This document shows, one piece after another, positions 16,524 through 24,567 of a DNA stretch of 35,400 nucleotides. The DNA is taken from contig JAFKKO010000143.1 of assembly GCA_017305455.1 (NCBI GenBank), positions 1 through 35,400 on the forward strand. The letters are read 5' to 3'. Within the stretch, counting starts at the first letter, position 1. Every line of letters begins with the position of its first letter. The notes under the pieces were generated by a model that saw nothing but the letters and a program-made list of their open reading frames with translations, did not search any database and was not told the origin of the DNA. The DNA comes from Hyphomicrobiales bacterium (GTDB lineage: Bacteria > Pseudomonadota > Alphaproteobacteria > Rhizobiales > Xanthobacteraceae). The position numbers and the translations under genes were made by a program.

Positions 16524-17525
16524 CTACGGCTTGGTCGGCTTGTCTTCGCCGTGGCGCGTCGAGCCGACACCGAGATAGATCAGCATCGGTGCTGCGATGA
16601 AGATCGAGGTGTAGGTGCCCACCAGCACCACGCCGAACATCATTGTCGCGGTGAAGGAATGGATCGCCTTGCCGCCGAACAGCAGCAGCGCCAGCAGCGC
16701 CAGCGTCACCGTGACGTGGGTGATGATGGAGCGCGACAGCGTCGAGTTGATCGACGCATTAAGCAGGTCCTCCATCGGCATTTTCTTGTAGCGCCGCAGC
16801 AGTTCGCGGATACGATCGTAGATCACCACGGTATCGTTGAGCGAATAGCCCAGAATCGTCAGCAAGGCGGCGATACTGGTGAGGTCGAAATCGATCTGCG
16901 TCACCGACATGAAACCGATGGTGAGCACGATGTCGTGGACGTTGGCGACCATCGCGCCAAGCGCGAACTGCCACTCGAACCGGAACCAGAGATAGATCAG
17001 GATGCCAAGGATGGCGAGCATCAGGCCGACCGTACCGAACGCCAGGAGTTCACCGGACACGCGCGGTCCCACCACCTCCACGCGGCGATATTCGACCTCC
17101 TCGCCCAGCGAGGAGCGGACCTTCTGGATCGCCGCCTGCTGCGCGGCGTCGCCGCCGGGCTGCTCGGCAATGCGGATCAGCACGTTGGACGGCCCGCCGA
17201 ACTGCTGAAGCTGGACGTCGCCAAGACCAAGTCCGCCGAGTTGCGTGCGCAGCTTGGCGATATCGGCGGGGCCGGATTTCTCCTGGATTTCCAGCAGCAT
17301 GCCGCCGCGGAAATCGATGCCGAAATTGAGGCCGTGCACGAAATAAAGCGTGATCGCGATGATGGTCAGCACCGCCGAGATCGGGAAGCTGAACCGGCGA
17401 AAGTCCATGAAATGGAAGTTGGTATTGTCCGGAACAATACGCAGCGCCGGAATGACGCCGTAGACGCTCAACACCGTCAGAACGACGATGAAGACCGCAA
17501 GCCCGATGATAATCGTCTGTGTCAC
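16524..17525 (-). CDS. secF: Protein translocase subunit SecF
   Basis: SecF pairs with SecD to pull preproteins through SecYEG on the periplasmic side, using the proton gradient. The 333-residue product has the first membrane helix (about 10-30, then RFSFPISAVLTIIAITLYFV), the periplasmic P4 domain beginning GLNFGIDFRGGMLLEIQEKS, and five further helices, with IDFDLTSIAALLTILGYSLN, then DTVVIYDRIRELLRRYKKMP and STLSRSIITHVTVTLALLAL carrying the proton-path residues. The frame is open further upstream, but GTG 17523-17525 has GAGGAAG eight bases before it and lies 13 nt after the secD stop, so I take that start. Confidence 0.96.
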   Translation of the reverse strand: MTQTIIIGLAVFIVVLTVLSVYGVIPALRIVPDNTNFHFMDFRRFSFPISAVLTIIAITLYFVHGLNFGIDFRGGMLLEIQEKSGPADIAKLRTQLGGLGLGDVQLQQFGGPSNVLIRIAEQPGGDAAQQAAIQKVRSSLGEEVEYRRVEVVGPRVSGELLAFGTVGLMLAILGILIYLWFRFEWQFALGAMVANVHDIVLTIGFMSVTQIDFDLTSIAALLTILGYSLNDTVVIYDRIRELLRRYKKMPMEDLLNASINSTLSRSIITHVTVTLALLALLLFGGKAIHSFTATMMFGVVLVGTYTSIFIAAPMLIYLGVGSTRHGEDKPTKP

Positions 17526-17538
17526 GACGGCAGCTTCC

Positions 17539-19137
17539 TCAAATCGGCACGGTCTTCGGCCGCTTCCAACGCACCCAGGTCGCAACGATAAGGCGGGTGA
17601 CCGTGAAGGCCGTAAACACCGTGGTGATGATGCCGATTCCGAGCGTCACGGCGAAGCCGCGGACCGGGCCGGTGCCGATGTAGAACAGCACCGCGGCGGC
17701 GATGAAAGTGGTGATGTTGGAGTCGAGAATGGTGGCGAGCGCGCGGCTGAATCCGGCGTCGATCGCCGAGATCGCGTTGCGCCCGGCCCTTAACTCTTCG
17801 CGGATGCGTTCGTAAATCAGCACGTTGGAGTCAACCGCGATGCCGACCGTCAGCACGATGCCGGCGATGCCGGGCAGCGTCAGCGTGGCATTGAGCAGCG
17901 ACAGAACACCGAAGATCATCGCGACGTTGACCGCGACCGCGATGTTGGCGAACAAGCCGAACAGGCGATAGGTCAGCGTCATGAACACGATGACGAGGAT
18001 CGAGCCGACATAGGACGCAAGCTCGCCGGCTGCGATCGAGTCCTGGCCGAGGCCGGGGCCGACGGTGCGCTCCTCGATGATGGTCAGCGGCGCCGGCAGC
18101 GCGCCGGCGCGCAGCAGGATCGCCAGATCGTTGGCCTGCTGCACGGTGAAATTGCCGGAGATCTGACCCGAGCCGCCGGTGATCGGCTCCTGAATCACGG
18201 GCGCGGAGATCACCTCGTTATCGAGGATGATCGCGAAAGGCTGCTTGACGTTCTCGGTGGTGGCGATGGCGAATTTGCGCGCGCCCGAGGTGTTGAACTT
18301 GAACGAGACGATCGGCTGGCCGTTGCGCTGATCGAAGCCCGGCTGTGCGTCGGTGAGGTCGGCGCCGGACACCAGCACCTGCTTTTTCACCACATAGGGC
18401 ACATGCGGCGCCTCGATGCCGCGCAAGACTTCGGAATCAGACGGCACCCGGCCCTGCAGCGCATCCTCCGGCGACACCGTGGTGTCCACCATGCGGAAGT
18501 CCATCTTCGCCGTTTTGCCGAGGATTTCCTTGAGCCGCGTCGGATCCTGCAGACCCGGCACCTGCACCAGCACGCGGTCGAGACCCTGACGCTGGATCAG
18601 CGGCTCCACGGTGCCGAGTTCGTTGACGCGTTTCTCGATGATCTGGATCGACTGTTCGACCGCCTGACGCAGGCGATCGTTGATCGCCGCCTGCGGCACG
18701 CTCAGCCGGATCAGGCCACCGCCGGCATCGGACACTTCGACGCTGCGCTGGCCGCTGCTGCCGAGCAGGCCGCCGAGCGGCTGCGACAGTTCGCGGAGCT
18801 TGGAGAGCGCGGTCGCCTGATCGGCATCCTTGACGCGCACCTCGACATTGTCACCCTTCACGCCAAGGCCGGTGTATCCGATCTTGGCGTCACGCAAGGT
18901 ACGGCGAACGTCGTCGCGGACCTGATCGAGCTCGTCTTGCTTGACCGAATTGGCGTCGACCTCGAGCAGGATGTGCGAGCCGCCCTGCAGATCGAGGCCC
19001 AGCACCAGACGGCGCTGCGCCCAGTTCGGCCAGGTCTTGACGGTCGCCTCAGAGAAGAAGTTCGGAACGGCGCACAGACACACCACGAGCGCGGTAAGAG
19101 CAACCGCGAGCGCTTTCCAGCGGGTGAAGTACAGCAT
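17539..19137 (-). CDS. secD: Protein translocase subunit SecD
   Basis: SecD (532 residues) is the larger half of the SecDF export motor. After a first membrane helix (about 8-28) comes RRLVLGLDLQGGSHILLEVD, the start of the large periplasmic P1 domain, which includes ELGTVEPLIQRQGLDRVLVQ and VPGLQDPTRLKEILGKTAKM. The membrane half begins near residue 355 with GPGLGQDSIAAGELASYVGS, then GIAGIVLTVGIAVDSNVLIY and ERIREELRAGRNAISAIDAG, and TFIAAAVLFYIGTGPVRGFA. All RND-type features are intact. The ATG is 43 nt after the yajC stop and secF follows after 13 nt, so yajC-secD-secF is one operon. Confidence 0.97.
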   Translation of the reverse strand: MLYFTRWKALAVALTALVVCLCAVPNFFSEATVKTWPNWAQRRLVLGLDLQGGSHILLEVDANSVKQDELDQVRDDVRRTLRDAKIGYTGLGVKGDNVEVRVKDADQATALSKLRELSQPLGGLLGSSGQRSVEVSDAGGGLIRLSVPQAAINDRLRQAVEQSIQIIEKRVNELGTVEPLIQRQGLDRVLVQVPGLQDPTRLKEILGKTAKMDFRMVDTTVSPEDALQGRVPSDSEVLRGIEAPHVPYVVKKQVLVSGADLTDAQPGFDQRNGQPIVSFKFNTSGARKFAIATTENVKQPFAIILDNEVISAPVIQEPITGGSGQISGNFTVQQANDLAILLRAGALPAPLTIIEERTVGPGLGQDSIAAGELASYVGSILVIVFMTLTYRLFGLFANIAVAVNVAMIFGVLSLLNATLTLPGIAGIVLTVGIAVDSNVLIYERIREELRAGRNAISAIDAGFSRALATILDSNITTFIAAAVLFYIGTGPVRGFAVTLGIGIITTVFTAFTVTRLIVATWVRWKRPKTVPI

Positions 19138-19180
19138 CGAGAATACCCGTCAGGTCGTTGAGGTGCGGCGCCGGCGAACG

Positions 19181-19522
19181 TCAGCTCGCGGCATCTTCCT
19201 TGGCAGGCTCGCCCTTGGTCCGAACGCCGGTGATCATCTGCCGCATCTGGCGGATCTTCACGCCGTCCGAAATTTCCATTTCCACCTGATCGTCGTCCAC
19301 CACCTTGGTGACTTTGCCGACAAGGCCGCCATTGGTGATGATGGTGTCGCCGCGGCGGATGTTCTTCACCATCTCGGCGTGAGACTTCACCTTCTTCTGC
19401 TGCGGACGCAGAATCAGGAAATACATGATTACGAAAATCATCGCGAACGGCAGCAGCGACATCAGCATGGAGTTGGCGTCGCCGCCCGCGGCAGCCTGGG
19501 CGTAGGCAGGAGAAATAAACAT
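19181..19522 (-). CDS. yajC: Sec translocon accessory protein YajC
   Basis: YajC is a small single-span membrane protein that associates with SecDF and YidC. The 113-residue product has the membrane helix NSMLMSLLPFAMIFVIMYFL (about 18-37), then the characteristic LILRPQQKKVKSHAEMVKNI, RRGDTIITNGGLVGKVTKV and an SH3-like barrel. I chose ATG 19520-19522 (MFISPAYAQ), with AAGGA nine bases upstream; a TTG at 19526-19528 would be too close to that site. A promoter lies at 19602-19629 and a very stable hairpin (19545-19576) in the leader. First gene of the sec operon. Confidence 0.95.
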   Translation of the reverse strand: MFISPAYAQAAAGGDANSMLMSLLPFAMIFVIMYFLILRPQQKKVKSHAEMVKNIRRGDTIITNGGLVGKVTKVVDDDQVEMEISDGVKIRQMRQMITGVRTKGEPAKEDAAS

Positions 19523-19544
19523 CAGCAAGGGTCCTTAATGAGGG

Positions 19545-19576
19545 TGCCGCCGGCCGTGGAAACCACGCCGGCGGCA
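19545..19576 (-). promoter_or_regulatory. Strong leader hairpin upstream of yajC
   Basis: TGCCGCCGGC-(C)-GTGG, loop AAA, CCAC-GCCGGCGGCA: 14 base pairs with one bulged base and a 3-nt loop, ending 22 nt before the yajC ATG. No T-tract follows, so RNA stability or translational control is more likely than termination. Confidence 0.5.
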
Positions 19577-19601
19577 AGCCATTCGGGGCGAATTTGCGCG
19601 G

Positions 19602-19629
19602 ACTATAACGGCCAGCGCCCCAATTGCAA
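19602..19629 (-). promoter_or_regulatory. Promoter of the yajC-secD-secF operon
   Basis: Minus-strand TTGCAA (19624-19629), 16-nt spacer, TATAGT (19602-19607). The predicted start near 19595 leaves a 70-nt leader holding the hairpin 19545-19576. Confidence 0.45.
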
Positions 19630-19717
19630 CGCCGCCCAGCCCTCCGTTTTCAACGGCTTGCCGGCCTCCTCATGCCTCGCATAGGGTGCCTCCAACGCAG
19701 TGGAACGAAGCCAGCCC

Positions 19718-20680
19718 ATGCCCAAAAAAGCCCGGAAAACGCCCTCCCGCACCCCCTCCAAGCCCGCCTCCCGGAAAGTCCACAAGCCCGCGACAAAACG
19801 CACCGATCCGCCCGCCAGCGGTATCGAGGAGCGGATCGCGCGCGCGCTTGAGGCCATTGCGGCCGGCCTGCCCGGCACGGCGGAGAAGGCGTCCACGCCT
19901 GATTCTCTGAAAACGGCGGAGGCCTTCATCTGGCAGCCCAATGGCCGTCTCGTGCCGGTGCCGCGGGTCAGCCGGGTCGATCTCGGCCTGCTCAAGGGCG
20001 TCGACCGGATGCGCGACATCCTGATCGAGAACACCGAGCGATTCGCCAAGGGCCTGCCCGCCAACAACGCCCTGCTCTGGGGCGCGCGCGGCATGGGCAA
20101 GTCCTCGCTGGTCAAGGCCGCCCATGCCACCGTCAACGCCGAGGTGAAGGGTCGGCTGAAGCTGATCGAGATTCACCGCGAGGATATCGAGACGCTGCCG
20201 ACCCTGATGGCGCTGCTGCGGCAATCCGAATTCCATGTCATCGTGTTCTGCGACGACCTGTCGTTCGACGGCAACGACGCTTCCTACAAGTCGCTCAAGG
20301 CCGTCCTTGAAGGCGGCATCGAGGGCCGGCCGGAAAACGTCATTCTCTATGCGACCTCCAACCGGCGCCATCTGCTGGCGCGCGAGATGATCGAGAACGA
20401 ACGCTCGACCTCGATCAATCCCGGCGAAGCGGTTGAGGAAAAGGTCTCGTTGTCGGACCGCTTCGGCCTGTGGCTCGGCTTCCACAAATGCAGCCAGGAC
20501 GAATATCTCGAAATGGTCCGGGGCTATTGCCGGCATTTCGGCGTGCCGATCTCCGACGACGATCTCGAGCGCGAGGCACTGGAATGGGCCACCACGCGCG
20601 GTTCGCGTTCGGGCCGCGTCGCCTGGCAGTTCGTGCAGGAGCTTGCCGGCCGTCTCGGGGTCAGGCTCTCAGGAAAATAA
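19718..20680 (+). CDS. DUF815 AAA-type ATPase
   Basis: A 320-residue soluble P-loop protein of the DUF815 family (COG2607). A basic, Pro/Lys-rich tail of about 35 residues leads into the body; FIWQPNGRLVPVPRVSRVDL is typical. Walker A is WGARGMGKSSLVKAAH (about 123-138) and Walker B is HVIVFCDDLSFDGND (about 173-187). The arginine-containing region VILYATSNRRHLLAREMIEN and the C-terminal lid LEREALEWATTRGSRSGRVA follow. Members look like DnaA/Cdc6-type AAA modules, but no partner or target is known. I prefer ATG 19718 to GTG 19700; the difference is six residues. It is divergent from yajC and almost touches the next, convergent gene (4 nt). Confidence 0.88.
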   Translation: MPKKARKTPSRTPSKPASRKVHKPATKRTDPPASGIEERIARALEAIAAGLPGTAEKASTPDSLKTAEAFIWQPNGRLVPVPRVSRVDLGLLKGVDRMRDILIENTERFAKGLPANNALLWGARGMGKSSLVKAAHATVNAEVKGRLKLIEIHREDIETLPTLMALLRQSEFHVIVFCDDLSFDGNDASYKSLKAVLEGGIEGRPENVILYATSNRRHLLAREMIENERSTSINPGEAVEEKVSLSDRFGLWLGFHKCSQDEYLEMVRGYCRHFGVPISDDDLEREALEWATTRGSRSGRVAWQFVQELAGRLGVRLSGK

Positions 20681-20684
20681 AGCC

Positions 20685-20921
20685 TTAGAGCACGCTGCCA
20701 TAGGTCGCCAACAGCTGCTCCATCGGGATGCAGGTGCGCTGGCGGGCGCGGCCGTGGATCGCGCCCCTCACCCGCATCACCATGCCGGGCGGACAGGCCG
20801 CTGTCTTGACCAGAACCGAAGCATAGGGCGCCAGCACCAGCGGTTCGCGTTTGAGGAAGCGATCAGCCGACGCTTGAGCGGGCAGCATGGCCACGAAAAT
20901 CACCACAGCCAGGATACGCAT
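20685..20921 (-). CDS. Small exported protein, function unknown
   Basis: A 78-residue protein with a clear signal peptide (MRILAVVIFVAMLPAQASA, cut before DRF). The mature part, about 59 residues, contains two cysteines (in KTAACPPGMVMR and QRTCIPMEQL) that could form a disulfide, and basic residues. I do not recognise a characterised family; similar tiny exported proteins occur in Bradyrhizobium-type genomes. The ATG is preceded by GAGAAAG. It faces the DUF815 gene tail to tail. Confidence 0.65.
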   Translation of the reverse strand: MRILAVVIFVAMLPAQASADRFLKREPLVLAPYASVLVKTAACPPGMVMRVRGAIHGRARQRTCIPMEQLLATYGSVL

Positions 20922-21046
20922 GGCACTTTCTCGGATCGGATCGGCGGGACAATCTGCATCGGCGGGTCTCGTTCCACAGGAACCTCAATAATCCGAAGCC
21001 ATGACAGGCTGACGACCCCGCGCCGGCATGGCGTGATGCAGGCCAG

Positions 21047-21077
21047 AAAAAAATGCCCGGACCATGTCCGGGCATTT
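21047..21077 (-). terminator. Intrinsic terminator after the NlpD-like gene
   Basis: Perfect 11-bp stem AAATGCCCGGA / TCCGGGCATTT with a 5-nt loop, extended on the minus strand by a run of Ts (seven As on plus at 21047-21053). It ends the long minus-strand gene group. Confidence 0.9.
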
Positions 21078-21112
21078 TCGCGATGATATCAATTGAAACG
21101 GCTAACGTCTCG

Positions 21113-22441
21113 TCATGCGCCGTTGAGGAATTGAAGTGGGTCAACCGGAGACGATCCCTTGCGGATCTCGAAGTGAAGCTGCGGCGAACCCACCTCTCCC
21201 GATTGACCCGACTTGGCAATCACCTGGCCGCGCTTGATCGTATCGCCGCGCTTCACCATCAGCTCACTCGCGTGGGCATACGCGGTGACATAACCGTTGG
21301 AGTGCCGCACCAGGACAAGATTGCCATATCCCTTCAGCTCGTTTCCGGAATAGGCCACCACGCCATCTTCCGCAGCCTTCACCGGCGTACCCTCCGGCAC
21401 CGCGACATTGATGCCGTCATTCTGCTTGCCATTGGCCTTCGCGCCATAGGCCGTGATCACGCGGCCGCGCACCGGCCAGCGGAAAGTCGGCAGCGCATTG
21501 GTCGCCTCCGCCGCCTTCACCGGCGACGGGGCCGCCTCGATGTCCTTGGTCTCGGTCGCAAGGCGCGCCTTTTCCTTCTGAACCGGCTCGACAGCAGCCG
21601 TCACGACAGGCTTGGCGGGCGCCGGCGCCACGACAGGTGCGGCAGCGACGGCTGGCATCGCGGGAGCAGCAGTACCGGACGACGCCGGCACGTTAATCTT
21701 GCTGCCGAGCTTGAGCTGAGCCGTCACCGGCAGATTGTTGGCGCGCGCGAGCTGCGCGACACTGATGTGATTGCGACGGGCGATGTTGTTGAGCGTATCG
21801 CCATTGTTGACCACATGCACGCTGGCCGGAAGCCCGGCAGCGGATCTGGTCGAGGGCGCGGCCGACAAGGCCGGCGGCTGCATGCGAGCCGCCGCAGCAC
21901 TCTGCTGCCGCGGGATGATCAGGCTCTGGCCGGGCGAGAGCGCGCGCGGCCCGTTATAGCCGTTGGCCTGCAGGATAGCCGAGGCCGGCACGTTGTAGCG
22001 GCGCGAGATGATCTCGAGCGTGTCGCTGGTGCCGACGATGATTTTGGTGCCGCCCTCACGACTCCAGCCGGATGGCGTCGCAGCGACCGAACGCGGCGCA
22101 ACACTCGCCGTGGTCTCGATCGGCCGCGATGGCGGGGCATAGGACGACATGCCGCGACCGCCACCGGACATCGCCGGCTGGCTCGGCTGCGACAACGGCG
22201 CGGACACGATCGGCGCAGAAGCCGGCCGGGCGTATTGCGGCAGTTCCCGAGGCTGATACTGGGCGCGCGGAACCGAGCCCGTGGCCTCAGGAGCGCCGCG
22301 CGAGGTGAAGGGGTTGGAGAAATTGTCTGAGGAAAAGCGGGTCGATGTATCGGCGCTGCAACCACCGAAAGCCACCGAAACCAGCGCCAGAACCGCAATA
22401 TGCGGGGCACGGCGCAAGCCAAAATCGACAAGACGGGACAT
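21113..22441 (-). CDS. NlpD-like lipoprotein: two LysM domains and degenerate M23 domain
   Basis: A 442-residue envelope lipoprotein. The signal ends in a lipobox VAFGGC (Cys27). A Ser/Pro-rich spacer is followed by LysM 1 (TSDTLEIISRRYNVPASAIL ... LSPGQSLIIP, about 140-185), LysM 2 (NNGDTLNNIARRNHISVAQL ... KINVP, about 214-257), an Ala/Pro-rich linker and a C-terminal LytM/M23 domain (about 325-440) beginning TFRWPVRGRVITAYG. The zinc motif His-x-Gly-Ile-Asp reads NDGIN and the final His-x-His reads QLH, so it cannot be an active endopeptidase. It should instead activate cell-wall amidases in division, as NlpD/EnvC do. Following pcm as in the classical surE-pcm-nlpD order, it is best called NlpD-like; DipM-like is possible. 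Confidence 0.88.
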   Translation of the reverse strand: MSRLVDFGLRRAPHIAVLALVSVAFGGCSADTSTRFSSDNFSNPFTSRGAPEATGSVPRAQYQPRELPQYARPASAPIVSAPLSQPSQPAMSGGGRGMSSYAPPSRPIETTASVAPRSVAATPSGWSREGGTKIIVGTSDTLEIISRRYNVPASAILQANGYNGPRALSPGQSLIIPRQQSAAAARMQPPALSAAPSTRSAAGLPASVHVVNNGDTLNNIARRNHISVAQLARANNLPVTAQLKLGSKINVPASSGTAAPAMPAVAAAPVVAPAPAKPVVTAAVEPVQKEKARLATETKDIEAAPSPVKAAEATNALPTFRWPVRGRVITAYGAKANGKQNDGINVAVPEGTPVKAAEDGVVAYSGNELKGYGNLVLVRHSNGYVTAYAHASELMVKRGDTIKRGQVIAKSGQSGEVGSPQLHFEIRKGSSPVDPLQFLNGA

Positions 22442-22557
22442 GGTTACTCACACGATACGCAACTGGTACTGATTTGAGTAAACACGTCCCTAGTAAATAA
22501 CCCTTTAAGCGCCGGATCATGCCCTTAACGATGCGGGGCAAGCCGCTTTGAGCGCCC

Positions 22558-23211
22558 TCAGAGCTCCTTCGCGACGCCAGGCAGCGCCGGCACGAACCGC
22601 ACCTCCAGAAGTTCCTCCTGCTCGAACCCTGCCGGGGTCCGCCGCACCCGGATCAGAACCTGAACCCCGTCCTGAGGGCCGACCGGCGCGATCAGAATGC
22701 CGCCCGGCTCCAGCCGCTCTTTCAACTGGTCGGGAATGGCCTCCATCGCCGCGGTGACGAGAATGCGGTCGAACGTGCCGCAGACCTCCGGAATATCGAA
22801 ACCGTCGCCGACGATCACCTCGACATTCCTGCAACCGAGCCGCGCCAGACGTTTGCGCGCCGCTTCCGCCAAGGTGCGAAACCGCTCGATGGTGACGACA
22901 TCGCGGCAGAGCCGCGAGAGAATCGCCGCCTGATAGCCCGAGCCGGTGCCGATCTCCAGGGCGCGATCGGTCGGGCGCAGCCGCAACTGCTCCGTCATGT
23001 ACGCGACAACAAAAGGCTGGCTGATGGTTTGCCCGCAGGCGATCCCAAGCGCCGTGTCACGATAGGCCGCATCGCGATCCGCGGGATCGACAAAGACCTC
23101 GCGCGGCACTTCGTCCATCGCTCGCAAGACGGCCTGATCGCTGATCCCGCGCTGCCGCAAACCGAGCTGAAAACTCATTCTTGGAGGCGGTTGGGGCGGC
23201 GGATTTGGCAT
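22558..23211 (-). CDS. pcm: Protein-L-isoaspartate O-methyltransferase
   Basis: Pcm methylates isoaspartyl residues in aged proteins using SAM so that they can return to normal aspartate. The 217-residue enzyme has the family core: [60 protein letters not shown], the SAM loop [18 protein letters not shown] (about 84-101) and [20 protein letters not shown]. It starts with a Pro-rich leader [11 protein letters not shown] chose ATG 23209-23211 over the preceding TTG; ATG 23179-23181 is also possible. It belongs to the serS-surE-pcm-nlpD gene order, but a receiver gene on the plus strand now lies between surE and pcm, so pcm needs its own promoter. Confidence 0.95.
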   Translation of the reverse strand: MPNPPPQPPPRMSFQLGLRQRGISDQAVLRAMDEVPREVFVDPADRDAAYRDTALGIACGQTISQPFVVAYMTEQLRLRPTDRALEIGTGSGYQAAILSRLCRDVVTIERFRTLAEAARKRLARLGCRNVEVIVGDGFDIPEVCGTFDRILVTAAMEAIPDQLKERLEPGGILIAPVGPQDGVQVLIRVRRTPAGFEQEELLEVRFVPALPGVAKEL

Positions 23212-23377
23212 CAAGGGACGACTCGAGGCTTGCAGGATACAGGATGCCGCCAGCTAAAATCGTTTGGGTCGAATGCGTCAACATGGATCCTGTCTGGAAC
23301 CGGAACAGGTGACGAACGGACCAATTCAGCCTAGACTGCGCCCCGCCGGAAACGCACGGCACCTGAGCGGGGATTGA

Positions 23378-23764
23378 ATGTCAGATGTGGGCAAGGCCGA
23401 ACGGCGTCCGCGTTCGGTTTTTCTGGTCGAAGACGAAGTCATGATTCGGATGATGGTATCCGACATGCTCGAGGAACTCGGCTATCACGTCGCCGCCGAA
23501 GCCGGCGACATCGATGAAGCCGTGCGTCTCGTCCAATGCACCGATTTCGACATCGCCATTCTCGACGTCAACGTCAACGGCAAGGTGATTTCGCCGGTGG
23601 CGGAGGCCGTGCAACTGCGCAACCGCCCCTTCGTGTTCGCGACGGGCTACGGCGTGCAGGGCCTGCCGGAGAAGTTCCGCGACCGCCCGGCGCTGCAGAA
23701 GCCGTTCCAGATGGACACGCTGGCGCGCATGATCGAGGACACGCTGCGCGGCGTGGTCGCCTGA
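23378..23764 (+). CDS. Single-domain response regulator (CheY-like)
   Basis: A 128-residue receiver domain without an output domain. The phospho-acceptor pocket is intact: acidic FLVEDEVM (Glu18, Asp19, Glu20), acceptor Asp63 in AILDVNVNG, Thr89 in FATGYG and Lys108 in LQKPF. It probably acts by protein-protein contact or as a phosphate sink for hybrid kinases; its partner kinase is not in this window. The Asn-rich DVNVNG version is typical of Rhizobiales CheY-like proteins. The ATG has GGGGA nearby. It stands alone on the plus strand, wedged between pcm and surE, which are otherwise neighbours in one operon in many bacteria. Confidence 0.93.
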   Translation: MSDVGKAERRPRSVFLVEDEVMIRMMVSDMLEELGYHVAAEAGDIDEAVRLVQCTDFDIAILDVNVNGKVISPVAEAVQLRNRPFVFATGYGVQGLPEKFRDRPALQKPFQMDTLARMIEDTLRGVVA

Positions 23765-23786
23765 GCGCAGCCGCGCCTCCTCATCT

Positions 23787-24563
23787 TCAGTGCGCGTTGA
23801 AAATATTCGCGAGCCGTTCGGAGAACAGCATGTCGGTGCGATCGAGCCGCAGCGGCGTCACCGACACGTAATTGCCTTCGAGCGCGGCAAGATCGGTGCC
23901 CTCGCCCGGCACATCCGGCACCGGAAACTTCTCGAAACCGATCCAATAATACGGATTGCCGCGTCCGTCATAGTGACCGTCGATGCGCAGGAAGCCCTGA
24001 TTGCGCTTGCCCTGCCGCGTGACGACGACGCCCCTCACTTCATCAGGCGCGCAAGCCGGGAAGTTGACGTTGATCACCGTGTCGGTCGGCACGCCGATCG
24101 CCATCACCTTGCGGATCACATCGGCGCCGAACGCGCGCGCGACATCCCACATTGGCTTGTCGCGATTTTGTGGGCCGCCGAATTCCTGCGACAGCGCGAA
24201 AGACGGCAGCCCGAGGATGGTGCCTTCCAGCGCGCCGGCGATGGTGCCGGAATAGACGACGTCTTCCGCAACGTTGCGGCCCTTGTTGACGCCCGAGAGC
24301 ACGAGGTTCGGCTGCTTGTCGCCGAGCACATGACGCGACCCCATGATCACGCAATCGGTCGGCGTGCCGCGCACGGCGAACAGGCGCGGGCCAATTTCAC
24401 GCAGGCGCAGCGGATCGTTCAGCGACAGCGAATGCGAGACGCCGGATTGATCGAGTTCGGGCGCCACGATCCAGACGTCATCAGACAACTGGTCGGCAAT
24501 CTCCTCGATCACTTTGAGGCCCGGCGCATTCACGCCATCGTCGTTGGTGCAGAGAATGCGCAT
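23787..24563 (-). CDS. surE: 5'/3'-nucleotidase SurE
   Basis: SurE removes phosphate from nucleoside monophosphates (and short polyphosphates) and supports stationary-phase survival. The 258-residue protein starts with the catalytic MRILCTNDDGVNAPGLKVIE, where the Asp pair binds metal, then APELDQSGVSHSLSLNDPL, GTPTDCVIMG, and LVLSGVNKGRNVAEDVVYSG followed by TIAGALEG, all metal or phosphate contacts. ATG 24561-24563 was chosen because it begins this motif; it lies 4 nt after the serS stop, with AAGGA inside the end of serS, so translation is coupled. A plus-strand receiver gene converges at its end. Confidence 0.96.
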   Translation of the reverse strand: MRILCTNDDGVNAPGLKVIEEIADQLSDDVWIVAPELDQSGVSHSLSLNDPLRLREIGPRLFAVRGTPTDCVIMGSRHVLGDKQPNLVLSGVNKGRNVAEDVVYSGTIAGALEGTILGLPSFALSQEFGGPQNRDKPMWDVARAFGADVIRKVMAIGVPTDTVINVNFPACAPDEVRGVVVTRQGKRNQGFLRIDGHYDGRGNPYYWIGFEKFPVPDVPGEGTDLAALEGNYVSVTPLRLDRTDMLFSERLANIFNAH

Positions 24564-24567
24564 GTCG

